Source: Pseudomonas sp. CC120222-01a (GTDB taxonomy: Bacteria > Pseudomonadota > Gammaproteobacteria > Pseudomonadales > Pseudomonadaceae). Taken from it: 64,000 nucleotides of DNA. The translations under genes were made by a program, and so were the position numbers. The notes under the pieces are model-generated. The model did no database searches, was not told where the DNA came from, and saw nothing but the letters and a program-made list of their open reading frames with translations. The DNA lies in assembly GCF_003097235.1 (NCBI RefSeq), contig NZ_QEQQ01000022.1:26215-90214 (forward strand). The letters are read 5' to 3'. Positions 34,982 to 43,243 of this stretch are shown in pieces (positions within the stretch are counted from its first letter, which is position 1; the number at the start of each line of letters is the position of its first letter).

Positions 34982-36865
34982 ATGCAAGGTACTGTAACTC
35001 TACCTGAACAGTATGTTTATCCTGGGGTCAGAATCCCCGTCATACTCCCTACACTTTATCCATTTGGTTTGCCTCACTGGCCGTATCCAATGGGAGGACC
35101 ATTCTCGCCTGTAATAACACCTCCGCCACCGACGCCGACGCCGACGCCTGCACAACTCCTGGACGCCGTCGAAAAAGAAAGCGCCACCAAGTCCGGAATA
35201 AGTACCGTCTTCCTTGCAGCGAGTGAAGAGGTTGAAGGGCTAGCGTCTACTCTCTATTCAACTGCCACAAACGCGCGACAATATGCAACGGAGGATTTAT
35301 TCCTAATAAAATTTGACGCAATTCCTGCCCTCGACACTTCCGCCCGACAGCTATTAGGATTCAATCCAACCTGGAGATCTTCCCAATCAGTCATATCAGC
35401 CTACGAGCAAAGATATGGAAAGATAAGCGAGAATCCTGATCTTTTTGTCCAAAGAGCTACCGAAAGTTATGCGTACTCCAGGACAAGGGATTTTGTAGCG
35501 CTACAAATGTACTATCTTTCGGAACAACTGAAGGGTTCCACCGCAGAGCAAGTCCGAGCTCGCGTTCAAGCAAGGGAAGCTGAACGAAGGGCAGCCGAAG
35601 CTGCGGCAAGGGCGGAAGCTGAGCGTATTGCAGTTGAGGCCGCCGCAAAAGCTGAAGCCGAACGTATCGCCGCTGAAGCTGCCGCGAAGGCCGAAGCCGA
35701 GCGTATCGCCGCCGAAGCTGCCGCGAAGGCCGAAGCCGAGCGTATCGCCGCCGAAGCTGCCACAATCCGGGCGGCAAATACATATACTACATCGGGTTCC
35801 ACTGCACTAATCAGCTCGGTCGTGCTGACGGCTGCAGGCACTGTGTCAAGTAACATTCCACTGTTTTCACTTCGCACAGTACTAGGAACAGCGATTGGAG
35901 CACTTGAAGGTTACGCGATCGCAGTAGGTTCAGGTTTCATCGCCGGTGTTTCGGCTTTGCTCTACTCCCCTCGGCTCGGTAATGGCGAGCTCCCTGATCG
36001 CTACAGCCTGCAAACGCCGCTGTCAGATCTGTCGCCCAGCGTCAGCACAGCATTGGCAACTATTGAAGCCATGAGCAACACAGCTGAAATGCCCTACCGT
36101 TTCAGCTCGCGAACTACTGCCGATGGTTCTTCAGAAATTTTCGTAGTCAAAGCAGATGGCGGCCCGGTTCCATTCGATGTACGTCTACTTACCGCCTCAT
36201 TCGACGCACAACGCAACATCTATACCGCGACCACTGCGGATTCTCCACCACGGATACTCACCTGGACTCCAATTAACAAACCAGAAGACTCTTCTACCAG
36301 CCTTCCCTCTGAGCAAAAACCTCCGATGATCTATCCCGGAGCCGAATTGCTACCAGTTGAAATCAGAATTGACAGCTACCCAGGTATTGCTGACGCCAAT
36401 TTTGATGACTACATCGTTGTTTTTCCTGCAGACTCGGGATTGCCGCCAATCTACACAATGTTCAGGGATCGGCGGGAAGATCCTGGTACGGCAAGTGGGT
36501 ATGGTCCTCAAGTTGACGAATCATGGTCCAGAGGCGCTTCGACAGGTGATGGAGCGCCCATTCCGATGCAGGTTGCTGACTTGCTGCGAGGAAGAAATTT
36601 CCCAAATTGGCGGGCCATGAGGGAAGCGATTTGGAAGGCGATTGGCAGCGACGAGATGCTGTCCAGGCAATTCAGTCGCCTAAATGTTGCTCGGATGTTG
36701 AAAGGGCTGGCACCTTATGTCCCTGAGAGTGAGCAGGTGGGGAAGCGAGATGTCGTTGAGCTCCACCATAAGGTGTTGATTTCAAAGGGTGGGGAGGTTT
36801 ACAACTTAGAGAATATCTCACTTACAACACCGCGCTTGCATATCACAATCCACAACGGTGAATGA
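34982..36865 (+). CDS. S-type pyocin / colicin-like bacteriocin with HNH DNase
   Basis: 627 residues. There is no signal peptide. A Pro/Thr-rich stretch (PPPPTPTPTPTP) lies at ~40-60, then a helical region with four 13-residue Ala/Glu repeats (~residues 211-262), a hydrophobic stretch at ~270-330, a Pyocin_S translocation-type domain at ~340-520, and the DNase: GYGPQVDESWSRG...IPMQVADLLRGRNF, QFSRLN.ARMLKGLAPYV.ESEQVGKRD, ending with HNH residues His595/His596, Asn611, His620, His624 (HH...N...HITIH). It kills related cells by cutting DNA. The start at 34982 has GGAG 5 bases upstream; an ATG at 34934 does not. The gene is visibly AT-richer than its surroundings, suggesting transfer. Confidence 0.92.
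   Translation: MQGTVTLPEQYVYPGVRIPVILPTLYPFGLPHWPYPMGGPFSPVITPPPPTPTPTPAQLLDAVEKESATKSGISTVFLAASEEVEGLASTLYSTATNARQYATEDLFLIKFDAIPALDTSARQLLGFNPTWRSSQSVISAYEQRYGKISENPDLFVQRATESYAYSRTRDFVALQMYYLSEQLKGSTAEQVRARVQAREAERRAAEAAARAEAERIAVEAAAKAEAERIAAEAAAKAEAERIAAEAAAKAEAERIAAEAATIRAANTYTTSGSTALISSVVLTAAGTVSSNIPLFSLRTVLGTAIGALEGYAIAVGSGFIAGVSALLYSPRLGNGELPDRYSLQTPLSDLSPSVSTALATIEAMSNTAEMPYRFSSRTTADGSSEIFVVKADGGPVPFDVRLLTASFDAQRNIYTATTADSPPRILTWTPINKPEDSSTSLPSEQKPPMIYPGAELLPVEIRIDSYPGIADANFDDYIVVFPADSGLPPIYTMFRDRREDPGTASGYGPQVDESWSRGASTGDGAPIPMQVADLLRGRNFPNWRAMREAIWKAIGSDEMLSRQFSRLNVARMLKGLAPYVPESEQVGKRDVVELHHKVLISKGGEVYNLENISLTTPRLHITIHNGE
35612..35767 (+). repeat. Four tandem 39-bp repeats in the bacteriocin gene
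   Basis: Units start at 35612, 35651, 35690 and 35729 and encode AEAERIAAEAAAK-type 13-mers. The first unit is the most diverged; the last ends in CCACA. This is the coiled-coil/receptor linker and a likely place for repeat-number change. Confidence 0.85.
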
Positions 36866-37119
36866 CTATGAACACACCTATCAGCAAGATTACTGAAGAA
36901 GAATTCCTATCGTTTGTGAGAAAAATCTATGCAGTCGATTACCCCACAGACGAAGCTCATCGCGGTGCGGTACAGGAATTCAAGCGAATATCCGAGCATC
37001 CGGCTGGATCAGATCTTCTTTTTTACCCAGAGGAAGGAAAAGATAGCCCTGAGCAAATTGTGGCCGAAGTGAAGGCTTGGCGTGCTGCAAACGGCAAACC
37101 AGGGTTTGCAAAACCTTGA
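36862..37119 (+). CDS. Colicin E/pyocin DNase immunity protein
   Basis: 85 residues of the Im2/Im9 family: ITEEEFLSFVRKI, HPAGSDLLFYPEEGKDSPEQIV and the ending KAWRAANGKPGF. The SDLLFYP block is the part that binds the HNH DNase (Tyr-Tyr in Im9; here Phe-Tyr). The ATG overlaps the bacteriocin stop codon in ATGA, so the two are translated together. An ATG two codons later is an alternative start. Confidence 0.92.
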   Translation: MTMNTPISKITEEEFLSFVRKIYAVDYPTDEAHRGAVQEFKRISEHPAGSDLLFYPEEGKDSPEQIVAEVKAWRAANGKPGFAKP

Positions 37120-37179
37120 TAATTGCCCCCACCCCGATCAGTTGCAGGCGGTCAAAAAAATGATCGGGGTACCCCCTCC

Positions 37180-37347
37180 CCCTAAACTCGCCGATCACCT
37201 TTACCAGCTTCTTGCTGATGCCGTAACGGCTGGCGATCTGCATCCGCTGATGGTCCTGGCGCGGGCGGATGTGCGCGAGCACGAACTGTTCGGACATCTG
37301 CACCGCCAGCTCGCTGCCATGGGCTAGACCGATCAGGTCGAGCACGG
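37180..37347 (-). pseudogene. Remnant of a GlxA/CdhR-type regulator
   Basis: Reading the minus strand gives DLIGLAHGSELAVQM.EQFVLAHIRPRQDHQRMQIASRYGISKKLV.VIGE, closely similar to residues ~170-230 of the CdhR encoded at 39189-40151. The rest of the gene is missing. The similarity is high but not identical, so it is a fragment of a paralogue rather than a recent copy of cdhR. Confidence 0.75.
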
Positions 37348-37748
37348 ACGAAATCAATGGCAAGGCTGGTCTGCTGGCAGTCGTTACGGGTGCCTACGCC
37401 GGCGAGGAAGAAAGCACCCCGTGCGACAACGTCGGGAGCGACCAGCAGACCTACGCTTGCGCGGCATTCAACCAGCAGACCGCTGAACGCGAGCTGAAAT
37501 CGGCGTATGACGACCTGATCCAGCGCATTCGCGACCAGTATGCCGATGAAGGCGACAAGGCAACGGCCCTGGTCGAGCGCATGGAGACCGCCGAGAAGCT
37601 GTGGACGCAGCTGCGCGACGCCGACTGCAAGGTCGAGACCTATGCCGAGCAGCAGGGCAGCAAGGCGTACCAGGCCGCCTTGGATACCTGCGTGGCGCAG
37701 CGCAGTGATGACCGCTCGGAGTACTTGCAGTCCATTGGACAACAGTAG
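37348..37748 (+). pseudogene. Second LprI-type gene, start codon and signal peptide damaged
   Basis: From GGCGAGGAAGAAAGC onward it is nearly identical to the gene at 34270-34671 (a few substitutions, e.g. TYACAAFNQQT). At the 5' end the ATG is ACG and one base is missing in the signal-peptide codons (GGT-CTG versus GGTACTG), so the leader is out of frame. A longer frame reads in from 37269 through the regulator remnant but would lack a signal peptide. Probably non-functional. Confidence 0.75.
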
Positions 37749-37863
37749 AAACGCGAGCTGAGCGGGAAAGGTTTTCAGCTTATCTGCCTTGGCGATCCGA
37801 ACCACAGTGCTACCCAGGCGCCCCACCCGGGGCGCTGGAATAGACTTAATCGGAAGCCAAGAT

Positions 37864-38580
37864 ATGACTACCAGCATCAGCAAAACCGACATGGACAGCG
37901 CGATCGCTGCCCTGAAGAAGGAAGGCGAAGAGCGCGCCGTCATGGTCGCCAACACCGTCTGCATCTTTGCCCCCGATGTGCCCGCCAGCGTTGCGGAAGA
38001 CGTACTGGATGGCATGCGCCTGATGAACCTGTCGGCAAACAAGAAGTTCGACAAGGAAACCCAGCAGCGCGAGTGGTACAACTTCTACAACGACGGCCTG
38101 GGTAAGTTCGGCTGGACTTTGACCGGCGCCGCCCATGTAGAGGAAGCCCTCGACAAGGACACTCACACGCTGGCAACCCTGGCACCTGAGATTGTCACCT
38201 TCCAGATTGGCCGCAGTCATCGCTTGAGCCACTGCGTGAAACGCTCTTTCGAAGTCATCGTGAAAACGCCAAAGGCACAGCAACTGCTTGAAGAAAGCAG
38301 CGTGAGCGTTTCGGGGAAATCCAGCACTGTCCAGATTTCCGCCTGCGAGATGTCGCCGCAAGGGCTGCCGATCATGCACATGACCAGTGTTCAGCTGAGC
38401 TACGACAAAGCCGAAAAGGCCGCAGGTTCCGCTGGCCGCATCATCGACAAGTCGAATACGCGCGTTTACCGGGCCTCGCAACAAGGCTCGTTCAGTGTTC
38501 GCCACTTCGAAGCCATGCGCGAAGCCGTCAGGCTGAAACTGGCCAGCCAAGCATTCGACATCCTGGCACTCGACATCTGA
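37864..38580 (+). CDS. Unknown protein (238 aa), accessory island
   Basis: No family is recognised. The protein is soluble, with no signal peptide or transmembrane segment. It starts MTTSISKTDMDSAIAALKKEG and has a helical N-terminus, the segment WYNFYNDGLGKFGWTLTGAAHVEE, and a C-terminal half rich in beta-type sequence (VSVSGKSSTVQISACEMSPQ) ending FDILALDI. GGAAG lies before the ATG at 37864. It is followed by a clear terminator and then by another unknown gene. GC content and codon use look like the host's, unlike the bacteriocin. Confidence 0.65.
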   Translation: MTTSISKTDMDSAIAALKKEGEERAVMVANTVCIFAPDVPASVAEDVLDGMRLMNLSANKKFDKETQQREWYNFYNDGLGKFGWTLTGAAHVEEALDKDTHTLATLAPEIVTFQIGRSHRLSHCVKRSFEVIVKTPKAQQLLEESSVSVSGKSSTVQISACEMSPQGLPIMHMTSVQLSYDKAEKAAGSAGRIIDKSNTRVYRASQQGSFSVRHFEAMREAVRLKLASQAFDILALDI

Positions 38581-38585
38581 CCTGG

Positions 38586-38621
38586 ACCTGGCGCCGTCCT
38601 GCGGCGCCAGGTTCCCCTTTT
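38586..38621 (+). terminator. Intrinsic terminator after the 238-aa gene
   Basis: ACCTGGCGCC, loop GTCCTGC, GGCGCCAGGT, then TCCCCTTTTTG. A 10-bp stem 5 bp after the stop codon. Confidence 0.85.
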
Positions 38622-38646
38622 TGCGAATAGACCGAGGGCCCGCAAA

Positions 38647-39198
38647 ATGCCCACGAAAGCTACCTCACAGCGTTACGAAGACCTCCATGCCTGCTTGCGC
38701 CTCGCGCAGCTGGAGGCCAACGGGGCTCATGACCGCCAGCTAGATGGCCAGCGTTGGTTCAGTCGCTTTCTGCTCACCCTGGAAGATCACGGAGCCAGGC
38801 TGTTTGAACGAACAACGAAAAACATCGCCTGCACGCCTACGGACGCTGTGTTTGAAGACGTCTTCTCTGGCTGGATTCCGCCACCTCAACAGCCAAACCT
38901 CAAGTTCAAACGGGTTGCCAGCGACATACTCCATGGTTTGAAACAGCCAGATCTCGCCCTGCTGCGCAGCACATCGGCCAGCTCGCATATGAGCATCGCG
39001 TTCGACCTGGATGACGACAGCGAACCCGTGGCCATTGTGTTTCACCTGTGGTGTACGACCGACCCGGACGCCCCTCGCACGCGCCTGGCCCTGCAACTGA
39101 ATCACCTGGGCGTGAAACTCGACACCCAGGCATTCGAGGCACGGCGAGCCCAGCTGGAGAGCCGGCTGCAAGCGTTTTCCAACCTTGATCAGTTCTGA
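38647..39198 (+). CDS. Unknown protein (183 aa), accessory island
   Basis: No family is recognised. Soluble; N-terminal helices (QRYEDLHACLRLAQLEANGAHD) then a region SSHMSIAFDLDDDSEPVAIVFHLWC that looks like beta strands. It starts 66 bp after the preceding unknown gene with a terminator between them. Its stop overlaps the end of cdhR on the other strand by 10 bp (39189-39198), so the two genes converge. It could be a partner of the 238-aa protein. Confidence 0.6.
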   Translation: MPTKATSQRYEDLHACLRLAQLEANGAHDRQLDGQRWFSRFLLTLEDHGARLFERTTKNIACTPTDAVFEDVFSGWIPPPQQPNLKFKRVASDILHGLKQPDLALLRSTSASSHMSIAFDLDDDSEPVAIVFHLWCTTDPDAPRTRLALQLNHLGVKLDTQAFEARRAQLESRLQAFSNLDQF

Positions 39199-40151
39199 TC
39201 TGGCGCCTGTGGCTTGAGTGCCTGACGCTCTTCGCGCGGGCAACGGCCAAAACGTCGTTTGTAACGGCGAGTGAAGTACGACGGCAACTCGAACCCGCAC
39301 GCCACGCTGACCTGCGTGATGCTCATTTGCGTCTGGCACAGCAACTGACGCGCCTTGTCCAGACGCAGGCCGAGATAAAAGCCACTTGGCGTGTCATTCA
39401 GGTACAAACGAAACAAGCGCTCCAGTTGACGCCTGGTAATCATGGCTCGGGACGCCAGCTCCAAGGTGCTCAACGGCGGCTCGGTGTGCTTTTCCATCTC
39501 ACCGATTACCTGCACCAGTTTGCGGTTACTGATGCCATAGCGAGAGGCAATTTGCATCCTCTGGTGGTCCTGGCGCGGGCGGATGCGGCCGAGTACGAAC
39601 TGTTCTGACACCTGCACCGCCAGCTCGCTGCCATGGGCCTGCGCTATCAGGTCCAGCATCAGGTCGATCGACGCAGTGCCGCCCGCGCACGTGATACGCC
39701 GCCGGTCAATCTCGAACAGCTCCTGGGTCACTTGCAGGCGTGGATAGCGCTCTTTGAACGCATCCAACGCTTCCCAGTGCAAGGTCGCGCGGTAACCGTC
39801 GAGTAGTCCGGCCTCGGCCAACACCACCGGGCCGGTGTCGATACCACCGAGAATCGACCCTTCATGGTCAAGCCGGCGCAGCACCTGTTGCAAGCGGGGG
39901 CCATAACAGGCCAGCGGCTCGAAGCCGGCAACGATCAGCAACACTTCACCCGGCTCGCTCTCCCCCAACGCAGCGTCGGCGTTCACCGACATGCCATTAC
40001 TCGCCTGCACCGCACCGCCATCCAGGCTGAGCACGCGCCAGCGATACGAAGGCCCCTTGAAACGGTTGGCCACGCGCAGTGGCTCCAATGCGCTGATAAA
40101 GCCCATTGCCGAGAACCCCGGCAACAACAGGAAATGAATCAGTTGCGGCAT
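39189..40151 (-). CDS. cdhR: Carnitine catabolism regulator CdhR (GlxA/AraC family)
   Basis: 320 residues. The N-terminal ~190 residues are a DJ-1/PfpI-like domain (IHFLLLPGFSAMGFISALEPLRVAN, GGIDTGPVVLAEAGLL, GGTASIDLMLDLIAQAHG); the C-terminal AraC helix-turn-helix pair has TRRQLERLFRLYLNDTP and SVACGFELPSYFTRRYKRRFG. The ATG at 40151 has GGAG 7 bases upstream. It is divergent from caiX-cdhCAB, and GTCGC repeats lie in the gap and almost at its own start, so autoregulation is likely. It activates carnitine genes in P. aeruginosa. Confidence 0.9.
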   Translation of the reverse strand: MPQLIHFLLLPGFSAMGFISALEPLRVANRFKGPSYRWRVLSLDGGAVQASNGMSVNADAALGESEPGEVLLIVAGFEPLACYGPRLQQVLRRLDHEGSILGGIDTGPVVLAEAGLLDGYRATLHWEALDAFKERYPRLQVTQELFEIDRRRITCAGGTASIDLMLDLIAQAHGSELAVQVSEQFVLGRIRPRQDHQRMQIASRYGISNRKLVQVIGEMEKHTEPPLSTLELASRAMITRRQLERLFRLYLNDTPSGFYLGLRLDKARQLLCQTQMSITQVSVACGFELPSYFTRRYKRRFGRCPREERQALKPQAPDQN

Positions 40152-40174
40152 TACTTGCTCCACGACGAAAGGTG

Positions 40175-40200
40175 GTCGCCTCCGTGCAAATCTTGGTCGC
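40175..40200. promoter_or_regulatory. Candidate CdhR/GbdR-type operator
   Basis: GTCGC-N16-GTCGC, with a third GTCGC at 40222-40226. It is 24 bp from the cdhR start and 99 bp from the caiX start. The spacing matches the motif at gbcA and cbcX. Confidence 0.45.
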
Positions 40201-40298
40201 CAGGGTGCGATTTCCCACCCTGTCGCCAGCGTAGCTTATCCACACGGCCCGCAGAGGCCGCCCTCAATAACAATATGCACTGCCGATGGAGAGCCACC

Positions 40299-41243
40299 AT
40301 GCACAGCTTGATCCGCCGCAGCCTGTTGTCCCTTGCCCTGAGCAGCATCGTCGCCACCCCGCTTTACGCCGCCGAGCCGGCGGCCTGTCAGAATGTGCGC
40401 CTGGGCGTGGTCAACTGGACCGACGTCATCGCCACCAGCGCCATGGCCCAGGTGCTGCTCGACGGCCTGGGCTACCAGACCAAGCAGACCAGCGCCTCGC
40501 AGCAGATCATCTTCGCCGGTATCCGCGACAAGCGCCTGGACATGTTCCTGGGTTACTGGAACCCGATCATGACCCAGACCATCACCCCGTTCGTCGACGC
40601 CAACCAGGTCAGGGTCCTCGAAAAACCCAGCCTGGAAGACGCCCGCGCCACCCTTGCCGTGCCGAAGTATCTGTACGACAAGGGCCTGAAGACCTTCGCC
40701 GACATCCACAAGTTCGAGAAGGAACTGGGCGGCAAGATCTACGGTATCGAGCCCGGCTCCGGTGCCAACACCCAGATCAAGGCCATGATCACCAAGAACC
40801 AGTTCGACCTGGGCAAGTTCCAGCTGGTCGAGTCCAGCGAAGCCGGCATGCTCGCCGCCGTCGACCGTGCCGTACGGCGCAAGGAAGCGGTGGTGTTCTT
40901 CGGCTGGGCGCCGCACCCGATGAACGTGAACATCGACATGGCCTACCTCAGCGACAGCCAGGACGCCCTGGGCCCGGACGAAGGCCGTGCCACGGTGTGG
41001 ACGGTAACCGCGCCGGACTATGCCGAACGCTGCCCCAACGCCCACCGCCTGCTGGCCAACCTGAAGTTCAGTGCCGAGGACGAGAGCCGCATGATGCAGC
41101 CGCTGCTCGACCACAAGGACGCGCTTGAGTCGGCCCGCCAGTGGCTGAAAGACCACCCCGAGGACAAGGCCCGCTGGCTTGAGGGTGTGACCACATTCGA
41201 TGGCAAGCCCGCCGCCGACAACCTCAAGCTCACCGCCAACTGA
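40299..41243 (+). CDS. caiX: Carnitine-binding protein of the Cbc ABC transporter system
   Basis: 314 residues with a signal peptide (SLIRRSLLSLALSSIVATPLYAAE) and an OpuAC/ChoX-type substrate-binding fold: VRLGVVNWTDVIATSAMAQVLLDGLGYQ, FLGYWNP, GIEPGSGANTQI, SSEAGMLAAV and FFGWAPHPMN. The Trp residues in NWTDV, GYWNP and FGWAP form the aromatic box for quaternary amines. It delivers carnitine to the CbcWV permease (encoded at 50-52 kb). It is first in the carnitine operon, 120 bp before cdhC with a BIME between. Confidence 0.9.
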   Translation: MHSLIRRSLLSLALSSIVATPLYAAEPAACQNVRLGVVNWTDVIATSAMAQVLLDGLGYQTKQTSASQQIIFAGIRDKRLDMFLGYWNPIMTQTITPFVDANQVRVLEKPSLEDARATLAVPKYLYDKGLKTFADIHKFEKELGGKIYGIEPGSGANTQIKAMITKNQFDLGKFQLVESSEAGMLAAVDRAVRRKEAVVFFGWAPHPMNVNIDMAYLSDSQDALGPDEGRATVWTVTAPDYAERCPNAHRLLANLKFSAEDESRMMQPLLDHKDALESARQWLKDHPEDKARWLEGVTTFDGKPAADNLKLTAN

Positions 41244-41245
41244 CC

Positions 41246-41338
41246 GGGCCCTTTCGCGGGCACGCCCGCTCCCACAGGTTACGCACATGCCAGGGGCACC
41301 TCGGCCCCTGTGGGAGCGGGCTTGCCCGCGAAAAGGCC
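41246..41338. repeat. Paired REP element (BIME) inside the carnitine operon
   Basis: GGGCCCTTTCGCGGGCACGCCCGCTCCCACAGG and its inverse between caiX and cdhC. Its position suggests it protects the caiX mRNA and allows more binding protein than enzyme to be made. Confidence 0.85.
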
Positions 41339-41363
41339 AACACCGACACAACAAGGAACCGCC

Positions 41364-42248
41364 ATGAACCACGACGTCATCATCACCTGCGCCCTCACCG
41401 GCGCTGGCGACACGGTCGCCAAGAGTCACCTGGTCCCGGTCACCCCGAAACAGATCGCCGAAGCCGCCGTGGAAGCCGCCAAGGCCGGCGCCACCGTAGT
41501 CCACTGCCACGTCCGCGATCCACAGACCGGCCGTTTCAGCCGTGACGTGGCGCTGTACCGCGAAGTCATGGAGCGCATCCGCGAGGCCGACGTCGACATC
41601 ATCGTCAACCTCACCGCCGGCATGGGCGGCGACCTGGAAATCGGCCCGGGTGAATCGCCGATGGAATTCGGCCCCGGCACCGACCTGATCGGCCCGTTGG
41701 AGCGCCTGGCCCACGTCGAAGCCCTGCTGCCGGAAATCTGCACCCTCGACTGCGGCACCCTCAACTTCGGCGACGGCAACGCCATCTATGTCTCCACCCC
41801 CGCGCAACTGCGCGCCGGTGCCAAGCGCATCACCGAGCTGGGCGTGAAAGCCGAGCTGGAGATCTTCGACACCGGCCACCTGTGGTTCGCCAAGCAGATG
41901 ATGAAAGAAGGCCTGCTCGAAGACCCTTTGTTCCAGCTGTGCCTGGGCATCCCGTGGGGCGCACCGGCCGACACCACCACCATGAAGGCGATGGTCGACA
42001 ACCTGCCAGCCAACGTCACCTGGGCCGGCTTCGGCATCGGCCGCATGCAGATGCCAATGGCCGCCCAGGCTGTGCTGCTCGGCGGCAACGTGCGAGTGGG
42101 CCTGGAAGACAACCTGTACCTGGACCGTGGCGTGCTGGCCAGCAATGGCCAGCTGGTGGAACGCGCTGCCGAAATCATCACCCGCATGGGTGGTCGCGTG
42201 CTCAGCCCGGCGGAAGGCCGGGAAAAAATGAACCTCAAGCGCCGCTGA
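41364..42248 (+). CDS. cdhC: Dehydrocarnitine cleavage enzyme CdhC (BKACE, DUF849)
   Basis: 294 residues of the beta-keto acid cleavage enzyme family: DVIITCALTGAGDT, the zinc-binding HCHVRDPQTGRFS, LTAGMGG, LDCGTLNFG, and ELEIFDTGHL. In carnitine clusters it combines 3-dehydrocarnitine with acetyl-CoA to give acetoacetate and betainyl-CoA (established for the family). AAGGA lies upstream of the ATG at 41364. cdhA begins 19 bp after it. Confidence 0.92.
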   Translation: MNHDVIITCALTGAGDTVAKSHLVPVTPKQIAEAAVEAAKAGATVVHCHVRDPQTGRFSRDVALYREVMERIREADVDIIVNLTAGMGGDLEIGPGESPMEFGPGTDLIGPLERLAHVEALLPEICTLDCGTLNFGDGNAIYVSTPAQLRAGAKRITELGVKAELEIFDTGHLWFAKQMMKEGLLEDPLFQLCLGIPWGAPADTTTMKAMVDNLPANVTWAGFGIGRMQMPMAAQAVLLGGNVRVGLEDNLYLDRGVLASNGQLVERAAEIITRMGGRVLSPAEGREKMNLKRR

Positions 42249-42267
42249 TCCCCTTCAGGAGACCGAT

Positions 42268-43233
42268 ATGCCCTTCATCACCGAGATCAAGACCTTCGCC
42301 GCCCTGGGTAGCGGCGTGATCGGCAGCGGCTGGGTCGCTCGCGCCCTGGCCCATGGCCTGGACGTGGTCGCCTGGGACCCAGCCCCCGGCGCCGAGCAAG
42401 CCCTGCGCAAGCGCATTGCCAACGCCTGGCCGGCACTGGAGAAACAAGGCCTGGCGCCAGGTGCATCGCAGAGCCGGCTGAAGTTCGTGGCCACCATCGA
42501 GGAATGCGTGCGCGACGCCGACTTCATCCAGGAAAGCGCACCCGAGCGCCTGGACCTCAAGCTCGACCTGCACGCCAGGATCAGCGCTGCCGCCAAGCCC
42601 GACGCGATCATCGGCTCCAGCACCTCGGGCCTGCTGCCCAGCGAGTTCTACGAGTCGGCCACTCACCCCGAGCGCTGCGTGGTCGGCCACCCGTTCAACC
42701 CGGTGTACCTGCTGCCGCTGGTCGAGATCGTCGGCGGCAACCGCACCGCACCTGAAGCCATCGAAGCCGCCAAGACCATCTACACCGCCCTCGGCATGCG
42801 CCCGCTGCATGTGCGCAAGGAAGTCCCTGGCTTCATCGCCGACCGTCTGCTCGAAGCGCTATGGCGCGAGGCCCTGCACCTGGTCAACGATGGCGTGGCC
42901 AGCACTGGCGAAATCGACGATGCGATCCGCTTCGGCGCCGGCCTGCGCTGGTCGTTCATGGGCACGTTCCTCACCTACACCCTGGCCGGTGGCGACGCCG
43001 GCATGCGCCACTTCATGGCCCAGTTCGGCCCGGCACTGAAGCTGCCCTGGACCTACCTGCCAGCGCCAGAGCTGACCGACAAGCTGATCGACGACGTGGT
43101 CGAAGGTACCTCGGATCAACTGGGTGAGCGCAGCATCGCCGCGCTGGAGCGCTATCGTGATGACACACTGCTGGCCGTGCTGGAAGCGGTGAAGACCAGC
43201 AAGGCCAACCACGGCATGGCCTTTGGCGACTGA
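42268..43233 (+). CDS. cdhA: L-carnitine dehydrogenase
   Basis: 321 residues of the 3-hydroxyacyl-CoA dehydrogenase family. The NAD motif GSGVIGSGWVARALAHG is at ~residues 13-29; SSTSGLLPSEF, HPFNPVYLLPLVEIVGG and the catalytic His/Glu region follow, with KEVPGFIADRLLEALWREALHL in the helical domain. It oxidises carnitine to 3-dehydrocarnitine. It lies between cdhC (19 bp) and cdhB (10 bp) in the operon. Confidence 0.93.
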   Translation: MPFITEIKTFAALGSGVIGSGWVARALAHGLDVVAWDPAPGAEQALRKRIANAWPALEKQGLAPGASQSRLKFVATIEECVRDADFIQESAPERLDLKLDLHARISAAAKPDAIIGSSTSGLLPSEFYESATHPERCVVGHPFNPVYLLPLVEIVGGNRTAPEAIEAAKTIYTALGMRPLHVRKEVPGFIADRLLEALWREALHLVNDGVASTGEIDDAIRFGAGLRWSFMGTFLTYTLAGGDAGMRHFMAQFGPALKLPWTYLPAPELTDKLIDDVVEGTSDQLGERSIAALERYRDDTLLAVLEAVKTSKANHGMAFGD

Positions 43234-43243
43234 GGAGCAGACG

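Noticed and set aside
37269..37748. A 159-codon frame joining the regulator remnant to the second LprI copy
   Set aside because: It depends on reading through unrelated remnant sequence and would lose the signal peptide; it is better explained as two pseudogenes.
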